DNA from: Prorocentrum cordatum
Taxonomy: Eukaryota; Sar; Dinophyceae; Prorocentrales; Prorocentraceae
NCBI GenBank assembly: GCA_963575745.1
Contig: CAUYUJ010017912.1
Location: 70,001-134,000, forward strand
DNA: 64,000 bases
Direction: 5' to 3'
Position 1 is the first letter of the stretch; the number at the start of each line of letters is the position of its first letter. Below the pieces are notes generated by a model. The model was given only the letters and a program-made list of their open reading frames with translations, had not been told where the DNA came from and made no database searches. Shown piece by piece: positions 49,530 through 60,919 of this stretch. The translations under genes were made by a program, and so were the position numbers.

Positions 49530-51340
49530 AGGTCTTGAGCAGCGCGAATGGTGGATTTCAGCGCTGCATCCCGCCAACATCATATCTTCCCACTTCTCAT
49601 TTCGCCTCAGTGAAGTTGCCCAATTTGAATATCAATTGGTGTGGATGATGATGCCGCCTCGCCAGATTCAACCCAGGAATGTGTGGCATTTGTTCCAGGC
49701 AGCTACCACGTGAATTACTACTGGCGTGCCGAAGACATGACATAGCCCGTGCTGCGATAGAATTGGCAAACAAGCTGAATCGCACCATCGAAGTTGTCAC
49801 GGGCCCAGCAGTTGGCATGAAGCCACGCACGACGCGGCCCTGCCGATTCGGGCGCGCACCAGAGGCCGACGACCAGTCGCCTGCCGAGACAGCCTCCCGC
49901 ATCGTCACGACAATAAAACAGGGGACCAGCTCGTCGTGCACATGTCCGAAAGACTTGGTGCACCGAGAGCCCTGGCACTGGGCGACGGAGCGCCCTCCTG
50001 GCGAGGAGAGCTTCTCAGTGATCTCCCACGCGAAGCGGATCAAAACAGAAGCATCGTCCGAATTCCACGCGCCACCGGTTATGCGCGTCGGTTTGGCCCG
50101 AGCAGGATCTTCTGATCAGGCAGAGTCAAAGATCGCATGGCCACGGGCGCGCAAGCTGCTCTGCTCGGTGAATAGGATTCGCCAGCTTCGTCGGGCACCT
50201 GGCACCGTCCAGCCCGGCGCCCCCTATCTCGCGCAAGAGACATGCCAATGCTGCGCGAGAAGATGCGACGCAGACGACACAGCATGGTAAAGCACGCGGA
50301 GTTGCATTGGCTGGCCCAGGCGAAGATACCAACATTGCCACGAAAGAAGATTTTTGCATCTCCGGCTTCAGGAAGAGCACCGCGACTCGATTCCACGCGT
50401 TCTTTCAGGGGGCCCTCTCCACACAGGCCAAGGCCTCTTGCCCGGCTTCTTTTTCCTTGTTGGCAGATGAGGACGACGTGGACTTCAGCTGGAGTCAGAC
50501 AGTCTCGTCGTCAACGCCTCGTCGTCTGCGTGCGATTTCTGACCGTGAGAATGGTCGGGCAGAAACTCTCCCCACGTCAACCAGGTGCCCTTGTCGCTTG
50601 CATTTCCGACCGAAAGGGCAGAACACGCGATGGCACGCAAGAGACATGACTTCGCGCGAGTCAATCACCCCAAGAAGGTAGAAGACGCATTCGACGACAT
50701 CGGAGACGACTTCCTCTGGCCTGGGCACGGAGGAGCAGCTCAACTGATTGTTCCAGGACGCGACCGTTGAACGTGCCAGAGAGCTCCCAGTCGGTGAGCA
50801 CGCAGCAGAAGCATGCGCGGCAGGGGCCGCGCTTGGTCATCGCGCCACCATTCCCGCGCCCACCTTCCAGGCCACAGTCGTCGTGCATGCCTTGGGGCCA
50901 GGCGCGGGCCAATGCGAGGCGCGCGGCGACGAAGCCCGCGCCCCGCAGATCGCCAGTCAACGACATTCCGGTAAAGGAGACAATTTCGACTTGGCTACTG
51001 CTTGCGATTCGGGCGACCCTGATACTCCACAGCGCGCCTTGCAGCACCTCGGGCCCAACGGTGTACTCGCGGTGGTTGCGGCGCCGTCTCGCCGCAGCAC
51101 TGGGCCGCCGAGTGGCCCATTTGCCGCGTCAATCATGAAACCTGGCGGGCCCGCTGTGCGGAGGATGCGCCGCGCATTTGTTTCTGCGCGCAAGGTGCGT
51201 TGGCGCATATGCAGCGCGGACAATATGGTTTCGCCGATCAACCGGGCCCGACTCGGCCCGGCACAGTGCCGTCGTGGGAGCATTGTTGCGTTCGACCAGT
51301 GCCCATAGGCCGCGCGGTCTCGCAGCTAAGAAGCCGCCCG
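49530..51340. other. Unassigned stretch
   Basis: Several 80-200 codon frames on both strands, none with a recognised domain. Composition is less extreme than in neighbouring repeats. Decayed retroelement or host exons are possible. Confidence 0.3.
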
Positions 51341-51349
51341 TACTTATCG

Positions 51350-52300
51350 CTAACTCACCTGGCCGCGCAAGAAACCACCGCCACCGGAAGTTATGGATGT
51401 TTCTTTAAAATGATTTGTTGTTCGTTGTTCTGTTGTCGCGGTTACTGTTGGCACGTGCTTCGATTTCGCATGTATCGCGTTCTCGTGGGGTTGCTCCATT
51501 GCCACTTGCAGACCGTCTCCCGCAGACCTTCCCTTCGACGTGCTGGCGCGAGACCGAGAGGCGCGCCTGCGCAGCGCGGCTTGTTTAACACGACGCGCGT
51601 GCGCGCAGTTCAGAGGAGTTTACATTCGTAGCCGCCTGATTGTTGCGGCCCCGCGCCATATTTTTTTGCGCGGCGCGTAACGCTCTTTTCGGATGCCATT
51701 TGCGCGTGTTTTGCATGGGCGGATCGCCTTGGCGCAGCGATGCTTCGCGCGGCGTGGTTCGGCCGCTTTTGCGCGATGATGCGCCCGTGTGCGTGTGTGT
51801 TGTCAGAGCGGCTCTGCGTGACGGCGTGTCCAGTAGCGATTACCATGCCGTTAAGTTTGTTCCTCGTGGGCACGCGGGCCCCCCGCCCCTTCTCCCCTCT
51901 TCGCGGCGCGCCAAATTGTTGGAGTGTCTATAAGTTTGTTTCGTTGGGCGCTTGCGCATGTGATTTTTTGTGTGAGCAGTGTTCATTTGTTGTCCACCTT
52001 TCGCGCGACCTCTTCTGGTTGTTTTCCCCCTCGTCCACTCGCATTATGTTTTGATGGTGTTTTATTGCGCACGTATCAAAGTGGAGGGCCCGGTCCGCTC
52101 GTGGAGGGCGCGACATTGTTGACAAATCATACGCGTCGCGCGGTTGTGGTAGAAACCACGGCGCGTGCGTCATGCCGATCTGTTCGCGGCAAGTCCCGCG
52201 CACCGCGACCGCGCAGCACTCGGCGTGGCGAGTCTTCGAGCACCGCCACGAAAGCCATAACGCGCGACATGTCGTCGCCCATAGCCTTGCAAGGGCCGCA
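51350..52300. repeat. ~1-kb dispersed repeat, copy 3 (most complete)
   Basis: The left part matches 31,310-32,300 and the right part (52,060-52,290) matches 33,632-33,900. The minus strand is open for 175 codons (51,928-52,455) and its peptide is partly conserved in the other copies (WRCxKTRHA..C, RGTCREQ, DLST, KSxAQA). The repeat may derive from a coding element of unknown type. Confidence 0.7.
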
Positions 52301-52479
52301 ACATGTGACGCGCTTTTCCGCGCCGCTTCGGGGCGCACTCCTTCGTCTACGTCGTCGCCCTCCCCCTTCCCACGTCCCCCATGTTGTCGCCCTCCCTTCT
52401 TCCATTTCGTTCTCCTTGTCTCATTATTGCGTATCCTGGGGTTCTCACGTGGCACACATGGACAACATGTGGTATGTCA

Positions 52480-53370
52480 TGGGTTACTGTCGGGTTGTCA
52501 TGGGGGCCTCCTGGGACACTCTTGAGTCGTATATGGGGCTACCTGGGACATCAGGGGCCCTCTTGGGCCGTCGTGAGTTGCCCGGGGGGTATCTTGGTGC
52601 CGTCTCGGGCCGCGTTCGCCTCCATGCTGGTTTTCTTGCTTTGCCTGGGTTGGGTCTTCAGTTACCCCCGACCCCACTAGGTCTGGTACCAGACCTCCCT
52701 TCCACCTCCAACAGGTCTGGTGGGATGCCCCCTTGCCACGTCGACCGGACCTCCCAGCGGGCCCTCCTCCGGCGAGGTGGAGGGGGCCTCCAGCAGACTT
52801 CCTCTGGTTCTCCTGGAGACCTCCCCCTGATCCCCCCGAGGGCTTGGGGGGGCCTTCCGGAGGCTTCCCTTGGTTTCCACAAGGTATGGCGAGAGGCTTC
52901 CCGCAGCCCCTGGGAGCACCAGGCGAGGCCTCCCCCGGGCTTCCGGGACGACCAGGGGAGGTCTCTGGGAGGCTTCCCCTGGTTCACCTGGAAGCCTCCG
53001 ATGAGAGTTCCCGCAGGGGGGAGGTCTCCTGTGGGAGGCTTTCGGGAGGACCAGGGGAAGCTTCCAGGAGACCTCACCTGGTCCTCCACCAAGTTTCCCC
53101 CCAGCGCCCCGGGAGGACCAGGGGAGGTTTCCAGGGGGCCTCCCCTGGTCTCCCCGGAAGTTTCCCCTTGGAGGAAACCCTGCCAGATTTCGAGGTCTGG
53201 GGGAGGCTCCCGGACCCTGGTCCTCGGGAAGCTTCTGGGAGACCTCCCAGCCCCCTTCTGGAAGTTTGCGGGAGGCCCCCAAGAGGACCAGGGGAGGTCC
53301 CCCGGCGGTCTCCCCCCAGATTCCAGGAGGTCGTCAGGACACCGCTAGGAGGCTTACTCTTCGGGGCGGG
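52480..53370. repeat. Inverted-repeat-rich GC minisatellite
   Basis: Degenerate 25-50 bp units in which ACCAGGGGAGG and its complement alternate. One perfect example is GGAGGACCAGG (53,045-53,055) with CCTGGTCCTCC (53,077-53,087), an 11-bp stem. Pro/Gly-rich frames on both strands are repeat products. Confidence 0.8.
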
Positions 53371-53374
53371 CCCT

Positions 53375-53700
53375 GAGGCCAGTGGATCACCGGATGCAGT
53401 GCAGCTACGGTGGCGACGGCAGCAGAGTCGCGTTCAGCCTCGGCGAAAGATTTGCCGCGCGTTTCCAAGCTGGGTGGCTGGTTGGGGGCCTCCGACGGCC
53501 ACGCTGGGACGTTTGAAGTTTGGGTCTTTCCGCTCCAAGAAAACATGGTGGACGTAAGGGAACTTCTGGTTCCTTAATAAATGCCCCCAGGGGGGCCTCG
53601 ATGGTCCCAAAGTGCGAGACATCTGTCGATCCACCAAATTTAATAAGGAATTCCCGGGGTCCCAAGTAAGGTCCTTACTTAGGTGCCTGGCGGTCCCAGA
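53375..53700. other. Unassigned, ends in paired palindromes
   Basis: At 53,655-53,730 two half-repeats (gtcccaagtaaggtccttac and gtcccagaattcagggcctt) lead into the 9-bp array. AAGTAAGG-TCC-TTACTT is a palindrome. Confidence 0.45.
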
Positions 53701-53727
53701 ATTCAGGGCCTTACTTGGGTCCTCGGC

Positions 53728-55690
53728 GGTCACAGGTCCCACAGGTTCCACAGGTCCCACGTGTCCCAGATGTCCCACAGGTCCCATAGGTCCCACGGGT
53801 CCCGCAGGTCTCGAAGGTCTCGCCGGTCCCGCAGGTCCCGCAGGTCCCGCAGGTCCCACAGGCCGCACAGGTGCCACAGGTGCCACAGGTCCCGGAGGTC
53901 CCGCAGGTCCCGCAGGTCCCACAGGTCCCACAGGTCCCTCAGGCCCAACAGATCCCACCGGTCCCAAGGTCTTGCAGGTGTCACAGGTCCCGCAGGTCCC
54001 ACAGGTCCCACAGGTCCTACAGGTCTTACAGGTCCCACAGGACCCACAAGTCGCAAAGAAGGTGCCAAAGGTCCCACAGGTCTCGCAGGTCCTACAGGTC
54101 CCACACGTCCCACAGGTCCCAAGGGTCCCACAGGCCTCGCGGGCCCCACAGGTCCCACAGGCCCCACAGGTCCCACATGTTTCACATGTCCCATAGGTTC
54201 CACAGGTTCCGCAGGTCCCGCGTGTCGCGCAGGTCTCGCAGGTCCCGCAGGCCCCGCAGGCCCCGCAGGTCCCGCAGGTCCCACTGGGTCCCACAGGTCC
54301 CACAGGTCCTACAGGTCCCACAAGCCCCACAGGTCCCGCAGGCCCCACAGGATCCACAGGGTCCGTAGGTCCCACAGGTCTCGCAGGTCGCGCAGGACCC
54401 GCCAGTCCCGCATACTCCATAGGCCCCGCAGGCCCCGCAGGTCCCACAGGTCCCACATGCAGGTCCCGCACGTCCCACAGGTTCCGCAGGCCCCACGGGT
54501 CTTACAGGTTTTAAAGGTCTCGCAGGTCCCGCATGTCCCGCAATTCCCACAGGTCCCGTAGGTCCCAGAGGACCCATAGGTCCAACAGGTCCCACAGGAC
54601 CCGCAGGTCCCGCAGGTCCGCAGGTGCCACAGGTCCCACAGGTATGAATGACCCCACAGGTTTCACAGGTTCTCGCAGGTCCACCGGTCGCACATGTCCC
54701 GCAGGTCCCGCAGCTCTCACAGGTCCCACAGGTTCCGCAGGTCTCCCAGGTCCCTCAGGTCCCACAGGTCCCACAGGCCCCCCGGGTCCCACAGGTCCCG
54801 CAGGTCCGACAGGTCCCGCCGCCAGCACAGGTCCCACGAGTCCCACAAGTCCCGCAGGTCGCGCAGGTCCCACAAATCCCGCAGGCCCAGCATATCCCAC
54901 ATGTCCCACAAGTCCCACATGCCCCACATGTCCCACAGGTCCTACAAGTCCCGCAAGCCCCGCAGGCCTCGTAGGTCTGGCAAGTCCCGCAGGCCCCGCA
55001 AGTCCCAGTCCCCCCAGGTCCCACATGCCCCGAAGGCCCCACAGGTCCCACAGGCCCGATAGGGCTTACAGGTCCTACAAGGGCCACGGGGTCCGCAGGT
55101 CCCGCAGGTTCCGCAGGACCCGCAGGTCCCACAGGTTTCGCAGGTCGCGCAGGTCCCGCATGTCCCACACGTCCCACAGGCGACGCATGCCCCACAGGCC
55201 CCTCAGGCCCTACAGGTCCCACAGGCCCCACAGGTCCACCCAGCCCCTCCGGTCCCACAGGTCCCACAGGTCCCACATGTCGCGCCGGTCCCGCAGGCCC
55301 CGCAAGTTCCGCAGGTCCCACGGGGCCTACAGGTGCCACAGGCGCCACAGGTCCCACTGGTATCGCAGGTCCTGCAGGTCCCACAGGTCCTACGAGTCCC
55401 TCAGGTCCTACAGGTCCGACAGGTCAGGCAGGTGTCGCAGGTGGCGCAAGCCCCGCAGGTCCCACAGGTCCCACAGGTCTCGCAGGGACGACAAGTTTTG
55501 CAATTTCGAAGGCCCCACAGGTCCCACCAGGCCCACGCGTCCCACAGGTCCCAAGGGTCCCACAGGTCTCGCAGGTCCCTCAGGTCCCACAGCTACCGCA
55601 GCCCGCACAGCTCCCACAAGTTCCACAGGGCTCACGCTCCCAACATTTCTCCCAATTCTGGCAGGTTCCACAGGTCCCGCAGGTCCCACA
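53728..55690. repeat. 9-bp minisatellite GGTCCCACA, roughly 215 units
   Basis: About 1.96 kb of GGTCCCACA and single-base variants (GGTCCCGCA, GGCCCCACA, GGTTCCACA). Because the period is a multiple of three and the consensus has no stop in any frame, all six frames are open over long distances: Gly-Pro-Thr, Val-Pro-Gln and Ser-His-Arg on plus; Cys-Gly-Thr, Val-Gly-Pro and Trp-Asp-Leu on minus. The collagen-like Gly-Pro-X readings are therefore expected and not evidence of a protein. Confidence 0.97.
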
Positions 55691-55699
55691 GGTCACCTT

Positions 55700-56890
55700 T
55701 GGTGTTATTAAGATGGTTCCTGGGGTGATGTTTGCAAGGCGAAGGCGCGTGTAATTGCATGCGCTGCGCGCAGTGCAGAGTGAACCGTGAGTGCAAGTGC
55801 GAAACGCTGCCATGTAAATTTGGGATTGCGCCCGTCCTGGAATCTTTTTGTGAACTTGCGGTTGCGGTGGTTTCCATCGTGGTCATCACCGCGCCGGTTG
55901 GCCCCTCTAGAAGCTGGAGGCGCAGCGGTCGCCGCGACCGCGATGCCAATTGGGGTCGCGGCCAACGTGCCAAACGCTCCAGGTCTGGCCGCGGCGCTCT
56001 GCTGAGCGCGGGGCGCAAGGAGTCGTCACTCTCGAAGCCGCGGCGGAAAGCTCCTTCATGCTGATGACAGAGCTCTTCCTGGCCACAGGGGCCCGCAGCA
56101 GCCCAGAGGCTCTCCGGTTTCTTGAACGTCGCAAAGAAGCCGGGGCACCACCTGCGCCAGCACCAGCACCAGCAGTAGAAGCCATGCCTACACCAGCAGG
56201 CAAGCCTCGCGCCCGACCTTCGAGGGCGACTGGGGCCCCCAAGCGCGCCGCGGGCGCGCAGGAGGCTGCCGTCGCACAAGCTGCCAAGAAGGCAGCCAGC
56301 GCACCCAACGCTAGACGGCATCCAGGATGTTCTGGCTGCCGAGGCAATCGTAGCCATCTGGGGCCACGTCGCATCGAGATCCCAGGGGAGCGCGATATTC
56401 TTCCAAGATTCGAATCACCGTGCTCTTGTCCAGGATGCACGCGGGGCCCGCGACGAGAAAGCGCGCGCGCGCCAAACGCGCCAAGCGGCCGGGCCAACGC
56501 CGCTGGTTTGACGAAAAGCACAAGGTTATCCAAGAGCGCCGCACCAGACAACGCGGAACCCTTCCCCGCGAGGCCCGAGAACAGAAATTCTAAGATCCCG
56601 TAGCAAGATTTCTTGGTCCACAGGTGAGTCCTAGCACCGATGGGCCGCCTTCGGACCGAGGCCCCATCGATGGCCCGGCACCGCCAGCTCCAACTCGCGA
56701 CGATCTCGTTAATGGCGACGACCCTTCAGCACCCCGATTTTTCATAGTTTCTTGGCCGCAACCTCGAGTCGTGGACGTTGCGGCGGGTCATGCGCCAGAT
56801 GACTGGACCAGTTTCGACGTCGTTCAGAGCTCACGCGCGCTACGAACTGGCACTGCAAGTGCGCCGCGAGATCCGTGAACTCCACATCCG
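55700..56890. other. Unassigned segment
   Basis: Plus frame 55,950-56,603 (217 codons) has an Ala/Pro hinge and a basic end but no known domain; the minus strand is equally open. Confidence 0.3.
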
Positions 56891-57056
56891 CTGGCGGCAT
56901 GCTACGCGGTCTCATATTGAAAAGTTACTTCCAGCAGCCCGGTGCCCGAGTATACCCAAGTCATCGCCAGCGTTGTAGACGCATGCCGCGCGCGCAGGGC
57001 CTGGGCCAGCAACGCGTCGCAAATCGCACCCTCGGTTGAGGCGATGACGGCCCCCG

Positions 57057-57620
57057 ATGATGAATTGGAAAGGGGATATCTTTTCCGAGCGCCAATGCCC
57101 GATCTGGCACATGATCGATAGGGCCGACCGGCGGCGCGCAGCAACGTTTTCCGACGGTGACCCCAGCGATGCTGGACACCGCTCCTTTGGGAGCTCGTGT
57201 TCTGCCATCCCGGCATGTTGGACCTCGATCTTCGGGTCGCTCAAGACACCAGTGGATGGCGAACGCGGCATCCATGGTGCCGCAGCTAAGCCATTCTGAA
57301 ATCGACGCGGCATCGTCCGAGGACGAGCCTCCGAACAGCGCGCTCGCATGATCGAACGACGGGGTGCAATTCTACGACGCGCCATGCGTCGCATTGAAGA
57401 ACATTTTCGGCGTGAAGGTGCGCGAGTCCGCATGCCCGACAGATGGTCTTGAGCCAGTTGTTGCAGGCAGTTCCCATATCCTATCGAGGCGCAGCACCAT
57501 GCAACGCGTGATTCGGACGGCAGCCGCGGATATTTCTGGACATGTTGGCGCTCCTGGAAGACACAGCAGGCGTGTCCCACATTTCGCGCTGGCTGCGAAA
57601 TATCGCACTGCAACGACGTT
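57057..57620 (+). pseudogene. Element H (Copia, second family): integrase remnant
   Basis: Reads MNWKGDIFSERQCPIWHMID (first Asp), then after a frame change WTSIFGSLKTPVDGERGIHG (second Asp), then past a TGA in the same frame NRRGIVRGRASEQRARMIER with Glu 32 residues after the second Asp, then LRRAMRRIEEHFRREGARV. This is the DDE core of a Copia/Ty1-type integrase. Stops and frame changes make it a pseudogene. Confidence 0.7.
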
Positions 57621-58630
57621 TCAAAACGTCGGCCGTCTCCCGTATCAGCCGAGCCTCCAAACCCAGCGCCATTGTCGCAGGCCAGACCCTGGGCTATAAG
57701 CCAGGTGGTGTGCTCCAGCCGCAGTCGCCAAGTTTAATTTCCAACAGGGCACCGTGTGTATCATTCATTGAGGCGCCGGGCAGATATGCTGCCTCGGTTG
57801 CTCTCGACGGTTAATGGATTTATGGTGGATATGGAGTTCCGAGCCAGCCATCAACGCCCTCGGTCAGGCAGAGCAGAAGGTATAACATAACAGTGCGAGC
57901 CTCCCGGCTAAGACCCTTCAATGCCTTGGCCCTGCCGACGCGGGCGCGGTCACCATTGTTACTGCTAACGTGTGCTCTGTGGCCATGAGCCTCGAGTATC
58001 TAGCCAGAAACGCTCACAATCTCAACAGTGCTGTCGCCATCCAAGTTGGCCACGGCCTCGAGCACGTCGTGGCCGAAGACGCTCGAGACGGTCCACTCTC
58101 GGCACGGTGGCGACCGGGCCATTGCGAAGTGAGATTTGGGGGAGGTTCGAGGTTGACAGGCTAGGCGTTGTCGGATTCCGAGGCCCTGACCGCAGCAACA
58201 TGTGTTTTCTCGTATCCGTAATTCATACTTGGAGAGAGCTGGGCGCGGCTTCGGAGCTCCCGTGGAAGATCCCACATTCGGGGAAGTAGTGGGGCCCGAA
58301 AGACGGCCCACGCCTCGACGATTCCGCACGCGACGAAGGGAGGCTATCGACCATCGAGGAGGGGCCCCACGAGCTTTCCCTGAGCGATCACTACCGTATC
58401 GACACCACATGGTGAATTTTTGTAACGCACAACCAACAGGCAGTCATGAAGGATGCGTTGCTCTCAGACCCAGTCACTTTCGAAGCTATCTTCGAGACGG
58501 AGGCCCAACCTGCCCTGTCGTGCCCACCACCTCAAGTCTTGCCCACAGCGGTGCGCCAGCGCCACTAATGCTGCACAGTAGGTGCTACACCCCTCGAGAC
58601 CACGGAGGCCACCGCAACAGATGATGCCTG
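57620..58630 (+). pseudogene. Element H: integrase C-terminus and linker to RT
   Basis: Frame-shifted remnants. Near 58,440-58,560 a plus-strand reading ALLSDPVTFEAIFETEAQPA, then LSCPPPQVLPTAV, is clearly coding-like, and after a stop TEATATDDAWNAHVEMLARE leads into the RT. I recognise no motif in the first half. Confidence 0.45.
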
Positions 58631-59530
58631 GAACGCCCACGTGGAAATGTTGGCCCGGGAAGAGATGCGCAAGCTCTTGCTAGATCATCCATTTTCCGAC
58701 GGTCGCTGTGCGCGCCGCCAGGTCTACGTGGCAGGAACCGAGAAAGCAGCGGTCGGATTTGGCTGTGCTCGCCCCCGAAAGAGTTTCGAGTGCGCGCCGC
58801 AGCCGTCGTTGCCGCTGTTCTCGAGGAGATGCAAGTCTGGGTAGATCGCAACTGGCACTCTCGGCGTCTGCGCCGAGGAGCACGCGGCATCCTTGACTGC
58901 AGGTGGATCAGCATGTGGAAAGGGTCACGAAGTAGCTCAGACCCATCTCAGAAAGGTCCAGATCATCTGCATGAGGCTGACCCTCCGAGGCTTCAAGGGC
59001 GCCGGCGCCGATCTCATCGCCACGTGCACAGGCGCCTCATCGCGACTCTTCCAGCGCGCGATTGTCGCCTAGGCGACCTGCCGAGGATGGGCGATCGACG
59101 CGCGGGACATCACTCGCGCCTTCCAGAACGGCGTCAGCTACAAGGAAATTGCGGAGGCAGCTGGTGAGGAAGAGCGCGATGTTACGTTTAAGCCCTCCCC
59201 CGATGCCGTCGCAGTCTTTTGCAACGTAAATGGCGCGACGGTTTTGGCTCAGCACTTAAAGTTCTCTGCGTGGAGAAGCCGGGTGCAAGGATGCCCGGGG
59301 ATGCTCGCCCATCCAATGCACCAAGATCACCAGTCAAATTCACCAACGTATCCACGCACTATGAGACGACGGATTCCACGCCAACACAGGGACGGCGAGC
59401 TCGTTCCACTAGCCACCAAGCATGTTGATGACTTCAAAAAAAAGGGCTACCTCACAAGAAGGTCAAGTTACGTCAATGCATGGAGGATGACTTGGGGAAA
59501 GATGAGTTGGATGTGAGCGAGGGGACTTTC
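58630..59530 (+). pseudogene. Element H (Copia): reverse transcriptase remnant
   Basis: Across three frames: GARGILDCRWISMWKG (about 58,880), MRLTLRGFKGAGADL (about 58,970), CRGWAIDARDITRAFQNGVS (about 59,080-59,140; motif A with Asp), EIAEAAGEEERDVTFKPSPD, and LATKHVDDFKKKGYL (about 59,415-59,460; motif C with both Asp). The order matches Copia-type RTs of the LDISKAFLQG ... HVDDLK form common in dinoflagellates, and differs from element E. Internal stops near 59,070 and frameshifts show decay. Confidence 0.75.
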
Positions 59531-59689
59531 GCTCGATGCGGGGCGCGTCATTTCCTCGCGCAGCAGCGGAAATGAGCTGGGCCAGATCGAGTACATTCAG
59601 GCGCTGAAGCACTTGGGGGGGGTCTGAGCTGTTTGACAAATCCAACTCCGAGCTCGCCAGGGGGAGCTAGGCCAAACTGTACCTAAGCC

Positions 59690-60340
59690 CCCCCCATGGC
59701 TCTCGCTACCAAACTCATCGCCCAAGTTGATCAGCGCGTCTACGCAGAAGCGCTTCAGCGCCGCCCAGCGACGCCAACGTGCAGCTACATACGGAAGCTC
59801 AACGCACTGGCGAGATGGGCACACGCCACGCCGTTACACGTCCACTACACACCCATGAGTTGCGCAAATGAGCTCGGAAGGCAACGACGCAGCCATCATA
59901 AGGGAGCATAAGGAGGGCGCCGAGGCAGGGCGAGCCCTGCGAGAAGCCGCCATCTGTCGCGCGGGCACCGGAGCCACGAGACTCACTGGGCTTTCTTTGG
60001 AAAGCAAACGCGTCACTTACTGGGCTGGCAGCCCTGGGCGCTCAAAACAGCTGCACGGAGCACCTTCGCAAGTGAGTTGATGGCTGCGCAACAGGTCACG
60101 GCCTCGCTATAGCCACCTCCCCACGGAGTACTCAAAGGGCCCTCGTGGCTCTGAAGCGGCGCGACGAGATGGTCAACAGCCGCTCTTTTTGCTAAGCGAA
60201 TTCTGCTTCGACTCGCCATTGCAGCTACGAGACCTATAAGCCTCCGGCGGAGCACTCAATGCTGCCGCGTTTGCCCTGGCTCCGCGACCTCCTAAGCTCG
60301 GGCCCGCTGTATGCCCCGAGCTGGGAAGATGGCCCATTAG
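59690..60340 (+). pseudogene. Element H (Copia): RNase H region
   Basis: Reads RVYAEALQRRPATPTCSYIRKLNALARWAH and HVHYTPMSCANEL, the connection segment, then a frame change to DAAIIREHKEGAEAGRALRE and LESKRVTYWAGSPGRSKQ, where RNase H of this Copia family has HSDAxF and the K/R-x-V/T-x-S strand. Later frames (about 60,100-60,330) are stop-ridden. The 3' end and any LTR could not be identified. Confidence 0.6.
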
Positions 60341-60399
60341 CATGGTCGCTGGCTGACTAACCAAGAGCAGGATATTCTGTCCTGCCCTTCACGACTTAA

Positions 60400-60915
60400 G
60401 CGGTGGCTTCCGTCATCGGCCACGCGCGCCGCGCGCAGTCGCCGTCGCGCCGGCCGGCGCGCCCGCCGTCCGATCAGGGCACGGGCGCCAGTTTCTCCCA
60501 CAATTAGTTAATAGCATCGTGCGTATAGGGACTGCTGGTGACCCATCCTCCTGAGAACCATATGCTTTCCCCCATCCTCAGCTGCCCCGGCGGTCTGTCA
60601 CGCGGCGGACGGGGGGGGGGGCGCTGTAGCGCGGGGGGGCATGCTGCCGGGGGTCTATGATGCAGCGGGGGGGCATTCGTTTGGGCATGGGCGTCGGTGA
60701 GCGCGAGCACGGATATAGCGGCCATAGAAGTAGCAGGAAGGATCAGGGATAATAATCCACGATGTTGCTGCAATTTTTCATCTGCAGGTTCGCGCGCCGC
60801 CCTGCCGAAGCGCGCTGAGCTGCCGGCTGCGACGCGCGCCGCCGGGCCCGCGCGCGGGCTTTCGACGCGCATCAGCCGCGCGCTGGCGGCCGATCGCAGG
60901 CGCGCGCGCGCGTGC
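60400..60915. other. No supportable gene; GC-rich with G runs
   Basis: ccggccggcgcgcc-type sequence and G runs near 60,610-60,620 and 60,632-60,638. Confidence 0.4.
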
Positions 60916-60919
60916 CACC

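Noticed and set aside
53434-55728. Collagen-like proteins (Gly-Pro-X) on both strands
   Set aside because: The 9-bp unit has no stop in any frame, so both strands give such frames automatically.
59238-59252. TTTTGGCTCA as another leader relict
   Set aside because: It lies inside the RT coding region of element H, lacks the AAG end, and a 10-base match is expected by chance about once in several windows of this size.
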